DNA of 19,851 bases from Bacteroidales bacterium H5 (GCA_001701225.1 DAAQ01000049.1:1-19851), one strand, 5' to 3'. Positions 1-7,556 are shown, numbered from the stretch's first letter. Numbers and translations: made by a program. Notes: generated by a model from the sequence alone, not told the origin.

Positions 1-1747
1 CTTCGATACCCGACTCGCCCGACTCGCTGATATTCAGGAAATTCTTCCATCCATCGGCTGCCTTATATGCTGCCAGAGTCCCCTTCGGGACATAAAGATG
101 GATTTTCTCATAATCGTAATCCGAAAACATCAGACACGGATTCGGCACCTCATCCATCACTGTGACGGTTTGTAAATTATAATAAGTATGATGATTTACC
201 TCCGTCCATCCTTTAAGGTTCCTGCCAAATGTGAGATTCCTTATCTCATTCCTCAGAAAATCTTCCTTCAGTAACTTTACATCGGCACCGTCTGCAATCA
301 CAAGGTCGGTCACAGTCTCTAATCCGAATTGTCTCGCATTGTAGCCCCCGGTTGCCTGGACATGCATATTAATCTGAGGGTCTGTTTTACGTCCGAGGAC
401 TATTTTCCTCAGATTATCACACTCGGAAAACTGGTCGCCGACAATGTAACCATACATATTATAATCATTACTAAAATATATGGGATCATCCGTAGTCTCA
501 AATTCTACTGATTCAAGATTTTTACAATTTCTGAACGCTCTCATCCCTAAATAATTCACATTTGCAGGGATTGATATAGTGTTGAGAGAGCTACAGTTGC
601 GAAAGGCATCCGCCCCTATCCCGAAAACAGTTTCGGGTATTGTTACCGAGGTAAGTCCTTCACATTCTGCGAATGCCTCCGCGCCAATCGTAACCACATC
701 TATATCGAAATCGTTGATTGAAATGGAGGAGGGTATTTCCACATCACCGGAATAGGATGGCACCGGCTTGCCGTCACGTGTCCCGCGATATGTCACCATA
801 AACTTGAGATCATCCGTATCAAGGAGCTTGAAATACAGGCCGTCCGAAGCGATATCATATACTTTGGGAGGCGCGGGAGTGAATGTATCTCCATCATATT
901 CGTTCATGCTGTAAAACCTGCTCCAGCTCTCGGATGCACGATATGCCGACATCGAGCCTTTGGGCACATATGTCTTGGTGAGGAGATACTGCCTGTCCGA
1001 GAACATGGCATCTGCATCAGGCTGACTTTCCTTCATTACAAGGTCATTCAGTCTCTTGTAGGCATTAAAACCGATTTCGCCGATGAGATTCTTACCCACT
1101 TTAAGCGTACGGACATTCTCGGAGAAAAGCTCGAATTCCTTATCGTCGCCGGTAGATATGTCCGTGCCGTCAAGGATTGTCAGCTCGGTGATTGTGAAAT
1201 CTTCAATGTAATCATAATTACCCGGCGATATATATTCACAATATCCCCAATGAAGAGACCACAAATTCTCAGACGCTGCTTTCAATGGGCGACCGATAAT
1301 TAAATTGCATAATTTTTCGCACCCGCAAAATGTTTTTGAGACTGACATATCATCCTTAATGAACACCAGCGGTGAAGAGGAGGGCTCAAAAGTAACTGTT
1401 TTGAGATTGCAACATCCCAAAAATGCCTCATAACCTACTTTTGATATTGAACCGGGAATAGAGATTGAGACGAGATTCTCACAGTTCATAAAAGCCCTGT
1501 ATTCAATTTCCTTCACATCATACACGAAGGTATTGACTCTGCCTGAAATTTCAATTACACTCGGTAAAGACAGATTGGAAGATATTGCCGTATTATCCGC
1601 CGATATAATGGCACAGGTCTTGTCTGTTTCAGAGATGACGCTATATTTGATGCCGTCAATAGTAAAATCCCTGGCCGAGACGGCAACTGCCGACAGCAGC
1701 ATCACTGACAGCAGCACAAGTTTCTGAATGATTGGTTTCTGTTTCAT
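1..1747 (-). CDS. BspA-like leucine-rich-repeat secreted protein, C-terminus beyond window
   Basis: Reading the minus strand from the ATG at 1745-1747 gives about 582 codons without a stop, running off the left edge. The N-terminus MKQKPIIQKLVLLSVMLLSA is a signal peptide that probably ends at VSA-RD. The body carries LRR_5 (BspA/TpLRR) units, such as IEYRAFMNCENLVSISIPGS and IGAEAFAECEGLTSVTIPET, typical of cell-surface proteins that bind host or matrix ligands. There are two homologous halves. Each ends in a similar block, YVPKGSMSAYRASESWSRF near residue 265 and YVPKGTLAAYKAADGWKNF near residue 560, which suggests internal duplication. The last visible residues (ESGESGIE) resemble the linker before a type IX sorting tail, but that tail is outside the window. 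Base composition is more AT-rich than the central genes. The family call is firm; ligand and anchoring are unknown. Confidence 0.85.
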   Translation of the reverse strand, partial: MKQKPIIQKLVLLSVMLLSAVAVSARDFTIDGIKYSVISETDKTCAIISADNTAISSNLSLPSVIEISGRVNTFVYDVKEIEYRAFMNCENLVSISIPGSISKVGYEAFLGCCNLKTVTFEPSSSPLVFIKDDMSVSKTFCGCEKLCNLIIGRPLKAASENLWSLHWGYCEYISPGNYDYIEDFTITELTILDGTDISTGDDKEFELFSENVRTLKVGKNLIGEIGFNAYKRLNDLVMKESQPDADAMFSDRQYLLTKTYVPKGSMSAYRASESWSRFYSMNEYDGDTFTPAPPKVYDIASDGLYFKLLDTDDLKFMVTYRGTRDGKPVPSYSGDVEIPSSISINDFDIDVVTIGAEAFAECEGLTSVTIPETVFGIGADAFRNCSSLNTISIPANVNYLGMRAFRNCKNLESVEFETTDDPIYFSNDYNMYGYIVGDQFSECDNLRKIVLGRKTDPQINMHVQATGGYNARQFGLETVTDLVIADGADVKLLKEDFLRNEIRNLTFGRNLKGWTEVNHHTYYNLQTVTVMDEVPNPCLMFSDYDYEKIHLYVPKGTLAAYKAADGWKNFLNISESGESGIE

Positions 1748-1768
1748 TTTCCTGTTATTTGTTTTATG

Positions 1769-1800
1769 GACAGGATATGCTCTTTCGAGCATATCCTGTC
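1769..1800 (-). promoter_or_regulatory. Perfect 14-bp hairpin in the BspA leader
   Basis: GACAGGATATGCTC at 1769-1782 and GAGCATATCCTGTC at 1787-1800 are exact reverse complements around a 4-nt TTTC loop. The hairpin lies 21 bp upstream of the BspA start codon and 10 bp after the stop of the 31-codon ORF. No T-run follows on either strand, so it is not a classical intrinsic terminator. It may be an mRNA processing or stabilising element, an attenuator, or a protein-binding site. Confidence 0.6.
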
Positions 1801-1810
1801 ATGATTATAT

Positions 1811-1906
1811 TTACTTTCCGACTTTGGTTATCACCAATTGCCAGTCCTCGTTGTATGTGAACCTATATAGTCCGTCATACCTGATGTTTAGAGTTATAGT
1901 TGTCAT
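1811..1906 (-). CDS. Possible 31-residue small ORF upstream of the BspA gene
   Basis: An ATG at 1904-1906 opens a short frame beginning MTTITLNIRYDGLYRFTY and ending VITKVGK, with a TAA at 1811-1813. It lies between a good Bacteroidetes-type promoter and the 14-bp hairpin, on the same strand as the BspA gene, so it would be first in that transcript. It has no signal peptide or membrane segment and I recognise no family. It could be a leader peptide, a genuine small protein, the tail of a degraded gene, or chance. Confidence 0.3.
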   Translation of the reverse strand: MTTITLNIRYDGLYRFTYNEDWQLVITKVGK

Positions 1907-1973
1907 AGGTTGGAGAGTTTAATTTTTTTAGTTAACTCTTATAGCTAAGAACTATCTCAATTGATTTCGGGTT

Positions 1974-2004
1974 ACAATTTACTAATGTTTTTTAAATCAA
2001 CAAA
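1974..2004 (-). promoter_or_regulatory. Probable promoter for the BspA transcript
   Basis: On the minus strand, TTTG (2001-2004) is followed after 19 nt by TAAATTGT (1974-1981). This is close to the Bacteroidetes -33/-7 pattern TTTG-N19-21-TAnnTTTG, with one mismatch in the -7 element. Transcription would start near 1967, leaving about 60 nt before the small ORF. I saw no better promoter between here and the BspA start. Confidence 0.5.
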
Positions 2005-2180
2005 GTTTCCTTTTAAAAATTAACATATTTTACGATTTTATTTTCGAGAAATTACTACAAGCCTACGATACCGGAACGCTCTCAGACGAGGACACCCTTT
2101 TTCATATCCTTCCTCGTCATCGGCTCGATGTGACGGAGAAATACCCTTTTGATGGTAGAAAAGTCTTATTCATGATATGT
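1986..2180 (+). pseudogene. Possible plus-strand gene remnant
   Basis: The 395 bp between the small ORF (ending 1906) and 2302 is mostly AT-rich, but 2043-2160 is much more GC-balanced. In one frame it reads like real protein, for example LSDEDTLFHILPRHRLDVT followed by EKYPFDGRKV. The frame is open from 1986, but the part before 2043 is low-complexity and has no convincing start or promoter. An intrinsic terminator on the same strand follows directly at 2184. This looks like the 3' end of a gene whose 5' part was lost. I do not recognise the family. The frame runs on to 2423 only by reading through the terminator and into the next gene, which is not believable. Confidence 0.3.
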
Positions 2181-2183
2181 TTT

Positions 2184-2218
2184 CCCACCCGAAATCTCAT
2201 CTCGGATGGGATTTTTTT
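2184..2218 (+). terminator. Rho-independent terminator
   Basis: CCCACCCGA (2184-2192) pairs with TCGGATGGG (2202-2210) with one C-A mismatch, and is followed by A and seven T at 2211-2218, with more T after that. The T-run is on the plus strand only, so it ends plus-strand transcripts. No intact plus-strand gene precedes it, which supports the remnant call upstream. Confidence 0.65.
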
Positions 2219-2233
2219 CATTTTTTTGGGGTA

Positions 2234-2264
2234 TTGCCATGCTCTGAATGATTGGATAATTTTG
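2234..2264 (+). promoter_or_regulatory. Promoter of the haem-uptake operon
   Basis: TTG (2234-2236) is followed after 20 nt by TAATTTTG (2257-2264), a full match to the Bacteroidetes -7 element TAnnTTTG. The predicted start is near 2270, about 30 nt before the first ATG at 2302. I found no other plus-strand promoter before 7541, so this one probably drives all five genes. Confidence 0.75.
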
Positions 2265-2287
2265 CAACCGAATTCAAAACCAATCAT
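2248..2287. repeat. 8-bp inverted repeat flanking the -7 box
   Basis: ATGATTGG at 2248-2255 and CCAATCAT at 2280-2287 are perfect reverse complements, 24 nt apart, and bracket the -7 element and predicted transcription start. This placement suits an operator bound by a dimeric repressor, for instance an iron- or haem-responsive one. No standard Fur 19-mer is visible. The left arm lies in a 13-mer, TCTGAATGATTGG (2243-2255), that also occurs at 1723-1735 inside the BspA signal-peptide codons. Confidence 0.4.
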
Positions 2288-2301
2288 AAACCCATACAGA
2301 C

Positions 2302-2739
2302 ATGAAGAAAATTCCCATCCTCATTGCCCTGGCGATGTCAGCGATGACAGTCATGGCAAAAGAGACCGCGCTGAGGATCATGCTCAACAACGGCTCTCAG
2401 GAATTCTATTCGCTGCAGGATAAACCGGTCGTGACCTTCACAGACGACAATCTGTGCATCACCTCGGGAACCGTATCATCGTCCTATCCGCGCGGCGACA
2501 TCCAGTCCATCAATTTCATCGACAAGACCACGAAGCTGTCAGCACCGTCAGTGGCCGGTACAGTGCGGTACCTCTATGACGGAGAGACATTCAGCTGCCC
2601 CGGGCATGACATCATGGTCTATAATCTGGGAGGCATCAACATAGCCTCGGGACACGACAGTGTGGCACTCGGACATCTCAACCGGGGCATATACATAGTC
2701 AAAGCAAATCATCAAACACTCAAAATCGTCAAGAAATGA
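2302..2739 (+). CDS. Small secreted protein with type IX sorting-like tail
   Basis: This 145-residue protein starts with a signal peptide (MKKIPILIALAMSAMTVMA-KE). Residues 20-75 form a short beta-rich module (RIMLNNGSQEFYSLQDKPVV, ending DIQSINF) common at the start of Bacteroidetes surface proteins. Residues about 100-145 match the type A T9SS C-terminal sorting pattern: VYNLGGINIAS, then LNRGIYIVKA, and a basic end TLKIVKK. Almost nothing lies between the two modules, so it is a near-minimal T9SS cargo. It is the first gene of the operon, about 30 nt after the predicted start, and overlaps the next gene by ATGA. Its role in haem uptake is inferred from context only. Cargo status depends on a T9SS elsewhere; the PorE-like gene at 16631 is consistent with one. 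Confidence 0.75.
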   Translation: MKKIPILIALAMSAMTVMAKETALRIMLNNGSQEFYSLQDKPVVTFTDDNLCITSGTVSSSYPRGDIQSINFIDKTTKLSAPSVAGTVRYLYDGETFSCPGHDIMVYNLGGINIASGHDSVALGHLNRGIYIVKANHQTLKIVKK

Positions 2740-3314
2740 AAAAAATATACACCATAGCGGCTGCCATGTGCATGTGTCTGGCCACAAACGCACAGACCGA
2801 GGTAATGATAATAGAGCTTACCGACGGCTCCACCCAGACCATCAACGTGGAGTCTATCAAAGAGATAACATTTGACACACAGGATGACGAGCCTACAATG
2901 GCCGGAGCCTATACAGGCACCAACACACTGCTGGTAGGAGGCATGTACCCCTATTCGACGGAGCTCACAGCTGTCATCGCCGAGAACGAGGACGGGACGC
3001 TCGACTTCACATGGCCCGAATACTCGCTCGAGAACACCCTGATGGGCAACCTCACCCTGGGCAGCTATACCATCAGCAACATACCCTATGACGAGAGCAA
3101 GGGGGCCTATTATCTCGACTACAGCGCCGAGGGTCTGCAACAGCATTTCAAGGCCGAGAACAATGGCTCGACAACCTTCGACAACGACTATGTGCTTGGC
3201 ACAGGAAGCACTATCCTCATAGAGAAGACTGAGAGCGGAATCAAGGTGACAAATCCCTTCAAGCTCGGAGCCATGCCTCTGTCCATCTCCGCAACATTCG
3301 AGGGTGACAGATGA
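2736..3314 (+). CDS. Secreted calycin-like domain protein
   Basis: This 192-residue protein has a signal peptide (MKKIYTIAAAMCMCLATNAQ) and a short strand module at 20-48 (MIIELTDGSTQTINVESIKE) resembling the one in the preceding protein. Residues about 55-190 resemble the calycin-like (PF13944) beta-barrel found in Bacteroidetes putative lipid- or ligand-binding exported proteins, with DGTLDFTWPEYSLENTLMG and a regular alternation of strands. There is no lipobox; the two cysteines are in the signal peptide. It starts inside the stop of the gene before (ATGA at 2736-2739) and ends inside the start of the HmuY-like gene, so translation is probably coupled. Proteins of this type are often neighbours of HmuY-like genes. 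The bound ligand is unknown. Confidence 0.7.
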   Translation: MKKIYTIAAAMCMCLATNAQTEVMIIELTDGSTQTINVESIKEITFDTQDDEPTMAGAYTGTNTLLVGGMYPYSTELTAVIAENEDGTLDFTWPEYSLENTLMGNLTLGSYTISNIPYDESKGAYYLDYSAEGLQQHFKAENNGSTTFDNDYVLGTGSTILIEKTESGIKVTNPFKLGAMPLSISATFEGDR

Positions 3315-4090
3315 CTGTAAGGATATCCGTCCTGACCTTTTGCATTCCGGCAGCAATCCTGCTGTCGGGATGCAAGGGGTTGATGGACGACCTCTATGAC
3401 GAGCCGGACACCGGGACGATAGAGACTGTGGCCGGAGAGCTGTATATCGACGCATCAGACTGGACGCAGTGGCATTATCTCGACCTCAAGGCCCTCGCCG
3501 CGAATGTCAGCGACGACCCCGCTTACAACACATCTTCCGCCTGGGTCACGATGCCGATACCGACCGAACCCACCGACGACCCCACGAATCCGGGCATCGG
3601 GATATATACCTATTGGTATGATGTGTTCGGACAGGGAATCGGCAAATGCGAGTACCGCGACTTCTATCCCACCGCACCGCAGCCCGAGCCGGAGAGCTGG
3701 ACTCTGGCCGTACACCGCAACAATGTGCGCACCAACGGATGCTCGGCAGCAGCCACCGCCCTTATGTCATTTGACGAACTCCCGGACAGCCGCGCCTATT
3801 ACACGTCGCTCGACTTCCATCCCGACGTATGGAACGAGAAGGATGTATGGGTCATCCAGGACCGTATGCTGCTGGGACTCATCGGCAATCAGGGCATCGA
3901 CATCAACAGTACCCTCTCATCGTGGCTCACCATCGACATCCCGCCCATGCCTCCGGCATTCACGCTCGACAGCCGTGTCTATATCCTCAGACTTGACGAC
4001 GGCTCGCTCGCGGCGCTGCAACTCGAGAATTATCAGAGCAATACAGGCACGAAATGCTGCCTGACAATCAAATACCGCTATCCCCTATGA
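3311..4090 (+). CDS. hmuY: HmuY-like haem-binding lipoprotein
   Basis: This 259-residue protein has a lipoprotein signal with lipobox LLSGC, giving lipidated Cys21. The acidic residues soon after it (GLMDDLYDE) would suit surface export in Bacteroidetes. The HmuY pattern is visible: YIDASDWTQWHYLDL (45-59), SWTLAVHRNNVRTNG (129-143) and a C-terminal strand block YILRLDDGSLAALQLENY followed by CCLTIKYRYPL. HmuY proteins are haemophores that take haem from host carriers and hand it to a TonB receptor, which here is the next gene, overlapping by ATGA at 4087-4090. The protein is longer than the roughly 216-residue P. gingivalis HmuY, with inserts around 60-125. I cannot identify axial ligands with confidence; His135 lies in the conserved block. 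The symbol denotes the family, not proven orthology. Confidence 0.8.
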   Translation: MTVRISVLTFCIPAAILLSGCKGLMDDLYDEPDTGTIETVAGELYIDASDWTQWHYLDLKALAANVSDDPAYNTSSAWVTMPIPTEPTDDPTNPGIGIYTYWYDVFGQGIGKCEYRDFYPTAPQPEPESWTLAVHRNNVRTNGCSAAATALMSFDELPDSRAYYTSLDFHPDVWNEKDVWVIQDRMLLGLIGNQGIDINSTLSSWLTIDIPPMPPAFTLDSRVYILRLDDGSLAALQLENYQSNTGTKCCLTIKYRYPL

Positions 4091-6054
4091 AAATGACAGG
4101 CATACTCCTTGCCGCCACAATCTGCGCTGCGGGCGCATCAGCACAGGAGACCTCCGAGGCCACCGACTCGATTGCAGACAGCTATTTCGACCTGACCGAG
4201 GTAGTGGTCACCGGCGTCCGTGCCCCCAGACTGCTCAAGGATACCCCGGTGCAGACCCGCCTCATCACTGCCAAAGAAATAATGCGCTCTGATGCGACCA
4301 ATGTCGAGGACCTTCTGCAGCAGGAGATGCCGGGAGTCGAATTCAGCTATGCCATGAACCAGCAGGTACACCTCAATTTCAACGGCCAGGGGGGCCAGAG
4401 CGTGCTGTTCCTGGTGGATGGCGAACGTCTTGCCGGAGAGACAATGGACGATGTGGACTTCACGCGGCTCGACCTCTCGAATGTCGACCATATAGAGATT
4501 GTCAAGGGAGCATCGTCAGCTCTCTACGGCAGCAACGCCGGAGGAGGTGTCATCAACATCATCACACGCCGCGCACGCGACAGGTGGCGTGTGAGCGCGG
4601 ATGCGCGCATCGGGCGCCACAACGAACAGCGTTACAACCTCGGCGTCACGGCCAAAGGCAAATATCTGCAGAATATCCTCACAGTCAACAGATATTCGGT
4701 AGACAATTATCAGGTACACAGCGCGCCCGACCCTGTCACACGTGTGGTCACGACAATCTATGGCAACCGGATATGGAATGTCAACGACCGAATCACCTGC
4801 ACTCCGCTCGGCAATCTCAAACTCACTGCCCGCGCCGGATATTTCTTCAGGCAACTGGCACGCACCGAGGACTCTCCCGAGCGCTACCGTGACCTCACCG
4901 CGGGGCTGCGCGGCGAGTGGGGCATGACGGATAATGACCGCCTCGAGCTCTCGTATGCCTATGACCAGTATGACAAGTCGGATTTCTACCGCCTCAGCGG
5001 CCTCGACGTGCGCAGCTACAGCAACGTGCAGCACAGCATACGCACACTTTACAACCATACATTCGGGAGAGGCGACATCATCACGGCAGGTGCCGACTTC
5101 ATGCGCGACTACATGATGAACCGCAAGCTGAAGGAGCCGCAGAAGACACAGCTCTCATTCGACGGATTCGTACAATACGACTGGATTGCCTCTGAGAAAT
5201 TTGAGTGTGTAACGGCCCTGCGCTACGACTATTTCTCGATAGGCCATGTATCGCGCCTCACTCCCAAAATATCGGCACGCTACCGTCCACGCTATGACAT
5301 CAACCTGCGTGCCGGATACGGCATGGGATTCCGCGCCCCTACACTCAAGGAGAGATACTATCAGTTTGACATGGCCGGAATATGGATTGTCAACGGCAAC
5401 CCGGACCTCAAGCCCGAAAGCAGTCACAATTTCACCCTCTCGGCCGACTATACACACCGAAATTACAACGTCACAGTGTCCGGCTACTATAACAGGATAC
5501 ACGACCGCATCTCGACGGGGATACCATACTATCGTCCCGATGACCCGAAGCAACTGTATCTCGACTATGTGAACCTGGCAGACTATGCTGTGGCCGGAGC
5601 CGAGATCGCACTACAGGCGCGGTGGAATTGCGGACTGTCGGCCCGCGTCAACTACGCCTTCACCGACGAACATGTGGCCCGTGACCATGACGGCAACACC
5701 ATCAACAACCAGTACATTCCGGCGCGCAAACACTCGTTGACGGCACGTCTGGACTGGGAAAAGAGTTTCGCACGCAACTACTCACTGACAGCCTCCCTGA
5801 GCGGCCGGGCCCTCTCGGGCGTCAGGAATAGCGAGTATCGTGACTATTACGACATCTCAGCGGGCACAGTCACGGTGAGCTATCCGCCCTACACGCTGTG
5901 GAAAGTATCTGTATCACAGAATTTTGGCAAGTATTTCAAGCTGACACTTGCGGTTGACAATGTGTTCAACTACAAGCCCCGATATTACTATCTCAACTGT
6001 CCGCTTACAGACGGAGCCAATTTTCTGGCAGGTCTGAGCGTTGATTTATATTGA
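4087..6054 (+). CDS. hmuR: TonB-dependent outer-membrane receptor, HmuR-like
   Basis: I chose the ATG at 4087 over an in-frame ATG at 4054 because it opens a proper signal peptide (MKMTGILLAATICAAGASAQ) and overlaps the HmuY-like stop as ATGA. The 655-residue protein has a TonB-box-like stretch (LTEVVVTG), a plug domain at about 45-150 (LFLVDGERL, VKGASSALYGSNAGGGVINI) and a 22-strand-type barrel ending in a terminal tyrosine. Length matches HmuR-type haem receptors, and it lacks the carboxypeptidase-like N-terminal extension of SusC-type receptors. FRAP (415-418) and NPDL (438-441) boxes, typical of haem receptors, are present, but no histidine lies between them. With the upstream HmuY-like lipoprotein the most likely substrate is haem. 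Another tetrapyrrole or siderophore is possible. Confidence 0.85.
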   Translation: MKMTGILLAATICAAGASAQETSEATDSIADSYFDLTEVVVTGVRAPRLLKDTPVQTRLITAKEIMRSDATNVEDLLQQEMPGVEFSYAMNQQVHLNFNGQGGQSVLFLVDGERLAGETMDDVDFTRLDLSNVDHIEIVKGASSALYGSNAGGGVINIITRRARDRWRVSADARIGRHNEQRYNLGVTAKGKYLQNILTVNRYSVDNYQVHSAPDPVTRVVTTIYGNRIWNVNDRITCTPLGNLKLTARAGYFFRQLARTEDSPERYRDLTAGLRGEWGMTDNDRLELSYAYDQYDKSDFYRLSGLDVRSYSNVQHSIRTLYNHTFGRGDIITAGADFMRDYMMNRKLKEPQKTQLSFDGFVQYDWIASEKFECVTALRYDYFSIGHVSRLTPKISARYRPRYDINLRAGYGMGFRAPTLKERYYQFDMAGIWIVNGNPDLKPESSHNFTLSADYTHRNYNVTVSGYYNRIHDRISTGIPYYRPDDPKQLYLDYVNLADYAVAGAEIALQARWNCGLSARVNYAFTDEHVARDHDGNTINNQYIPARKHSLTARLDWEKSFARNYSLTASLSGRALSGVRNSEYRDYYDISAGTVTVSYPPYTLWKVSVSQNFGKYFKLTLAVDNVFNYKPRYYYLNCPLTDGANFLAGLSVDLY

Positions 6055-6076
6055 GTATATAATTTGAGTATATAAT
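6051..6076 (+). repeat. 13-bp tandem direct repeat over the receptor stop codon
   Basis: TTGAGTATATAAT occurs at 6051-6063 and again immediately at 6064-6076. The first copy contains the receptor's TGA stop (6052-6054). The repeat fills most of the gap to the PepSY gene and is AT-rich between two GC-rich genes. A recent slippage duplication is the simplest explanation. Confidence 0.8.
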
Positions 6077-6088
6077 TAATGTGTGACA

Positions 6089-7513
6089 ATGAGAATCGAC
6101 TGGCACCGGCAACACAGATGGTCATCGCTGACAGTATCATTTTTCCTCGTGATGTTCTGCGTGTCGGGGATTCTGCTCAACCACAGGGAATTACTGCGCG
6201 ACTATGAGATAGACCGCTCGCTGTTACCACCGTTCTACCGCTATGACGCATGGAACGGGGGCCTCATGCGGGGCACTGTAATACTCTCCGACGGGGAGCG
6301 CGTCGCGATTTACGGTTCCGGCGGAATATTCCTCACCGACACCACGGGGAGCACATTTGCCGACTATAACCGGGGGCTCCCCCTCCCGGCACACTACCGC
6401 AACATACGCGCCATGGCCGTCACCGCAGACAGCACACTCTATGCCCTCTCCACCACGGGCCTTTACCGACAGGTGCAGCCGGAGACGGCATGGCATAGCG
6501 TCGATGTGCCTACAGCCGGAGACGAGACATTCTCAGACATGATTGCCTGTGGTGACTCGCTCATAGTGCTGACCCGCTCGCGGGTCTATGTCTCGGCGGC
6601 TGCGGGAGAGCCGTTTGAGGCCATCACACTCGCACCATCCGCCGGGAAAATGCCCGGCGAGACACTTTTCCGCCGGATATGGGATTTTCACAGCGGACAG
6701 ATATTCGGCGCGGCGGGTATTCTTGCCGCAGACCTGATTGCCATAACCATCATATTCCTGTGCGTCAGCGGCATCGCCATCTGGCTTATGAAGAGGAGTA
6801 AGACCCGTAGATTACACCGTACGCTCAGGTTCTCGATCAAATCGCACCGTGCCATAGGGTTATGGTCGCTGATATTCGTCGCCCTGATATGCGTGTCGGG
6901 ATGGTGTCTGCGCCCTCCCGTACTCATGGCCCTTGTCTCGACCGAGACAGACGCCCCGAAGAGATCCAATCCGTGGGACGACAGGCTACGGATGATAAGG
7001 TATGACAGCCATTCGCAAAGCTGGCTCCTGTCTACCTCCCACGGATTCTACCGCCTCGACTCGCTCAGGGGAATCCCTAAGCGCATGGATTCCCAGCCAC
7101 CCGTCAGCGTCATGGGCCTGACGGTATTCGAGCCGTCGGGCCCAGGCGTGTGGCTTTGCGGCTCGTTCAGCGGTGCGTATCTGTGGGACACCATGAGCGG
7201 CACAGTCACCGACCGTTTCAGCGGCAAGCCTGTCTCCCCCGATCCGGGCCCACCGTTCGGCAAGACCCCCGTCGCCGGATATACCCGGCACCTCAGCGAC
7301 GCACCTGTCCTCGTCACATACGACCATGGCACCGACATCATTCCCATGCCCGACCACCTGCGCACCTTGCCGATGCCGTTGTGGAACGTCGCCCTCGAGA
7401 TACACAGCGGACGCATCTATTTCGGCAACACGGCCACATATTTCTTCGTGTTCCTCATCGGGCTTCCCGTATTCTGGTGCCTCCTTTCGGGCTACAGAAT
7501 CTCCCGCCGTTAA
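6089..7513 (+). CDS. PepSY-associated transmembrane protein, probably iron/haem related
   Basis: I prefer the ATG at 6089 to the in-frame GTG at 6083, giving 474 residues. Four membrane segments are visible: about 13-31, 203-232, 253-275 and 450-470. The opening RIDWHRQHRWSS before the first helix is typical of PepSY_TM proteins, some of which act as inner-membrane reductases of ferric siderophores. A large external domain lies between the first two helices, and another between the third and fourth. Histidines near the membrane (WHRQH, LNHREL, KSHRAIG) could bind haem, but I cannot show this. It follows the receptor by 34 bp in the same orientation, so a role downstream of uptake at the inner membrane is inferred. 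The reaction is unknown. Confidence 0.7.
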   Translation: MRIDWHRQHRWSSLTVSFFLVMFCVSGILLNHRELLRDYEIDRSLLPPFYRYDAWNGGLMRGTVILSDGERVAIYGSGGIFLTDTTGSTFADYNRGLPLPAHYRNIRAMAVTADSTLYALSTTGLYRQVQPETAWHSVDVPTAGDETFSDMIACGDSLIVLTRSRVYVSAAAGEPFEAITLAPSAGKMPGETLFRRIWDFHSGQIFGAAGILAADLIAITIIFLCVSGIAIWLMKRSKTRRLHRTLRFSIKSHRAIGLWSLIFVALICVSGWCLRPPVLMALVSTETDAPKRSNPWDDRLRMIRYDSHSQSWLLSTSHGFYRLDSLRGIPKRMDSQPPVSVMGLTVFEPSGPGVWLCGSFSGAYLWDTMSGTVTDRFSGKPVSPDPGPPFGKTPVAGYTRHLSDAPVLVTYDHGTDIIPMPDHLRTLPMPLWNVALEIHSGRIYFGNTATYFFVFLIGLPVFWCLLSGYRISRR

Positions 7514-7523
7514 GCCGTTTTCT

Positions 7524-7556
7524 TCCCGGGAAAAACTTTTTTTGTTTTTCTCGGGA
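7524..7556 (+). terminator. Terminator hairpin of the haem-uptake operon
   Basis: TCCCGGGAAAAAC (7524-7536) pairs with GTTTTTCTCGGGA (7544-7556) over 13 bp, with one G-T wobble and a 7-T loop. It starts 10 bp after the PepSY stop. The following tract (GTTTTG) is short, so termination may be partial. Its loop and right arm are shared with the thi promoter. Confidence 0.65.

Noticed and set aside
758..771. TGGCAC-like and TTGC elements resembling a sigma-54 promoter, of interest because of the NtrC-type regulator
   Set aside because: The GG to GC spacing is 9 rather than 10, and the site is inside the BspA coding region on its antisense strand with no plus-strand gene to drive.
2248..2270. AT-rich promoter sequence considered as a Fur box
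   Set aside because: It contains one GATAAT-like hexamer only; the 19-bp Fur consensus is not met.
2130..2423. Plus-strand frame continuing from the gene remnant into the first operon gene
   Set aside because: It would read through a strong terminator and promoter and then be out of frame with the signal-peptide protein.
4054..4086. Upstream ATG giving an 11-residue extension of the TonB receptor
   Set aside because: The downstream ATG at 4087 opens a standard signal peptide and fits the ATGA overlap seen at the other junctions.
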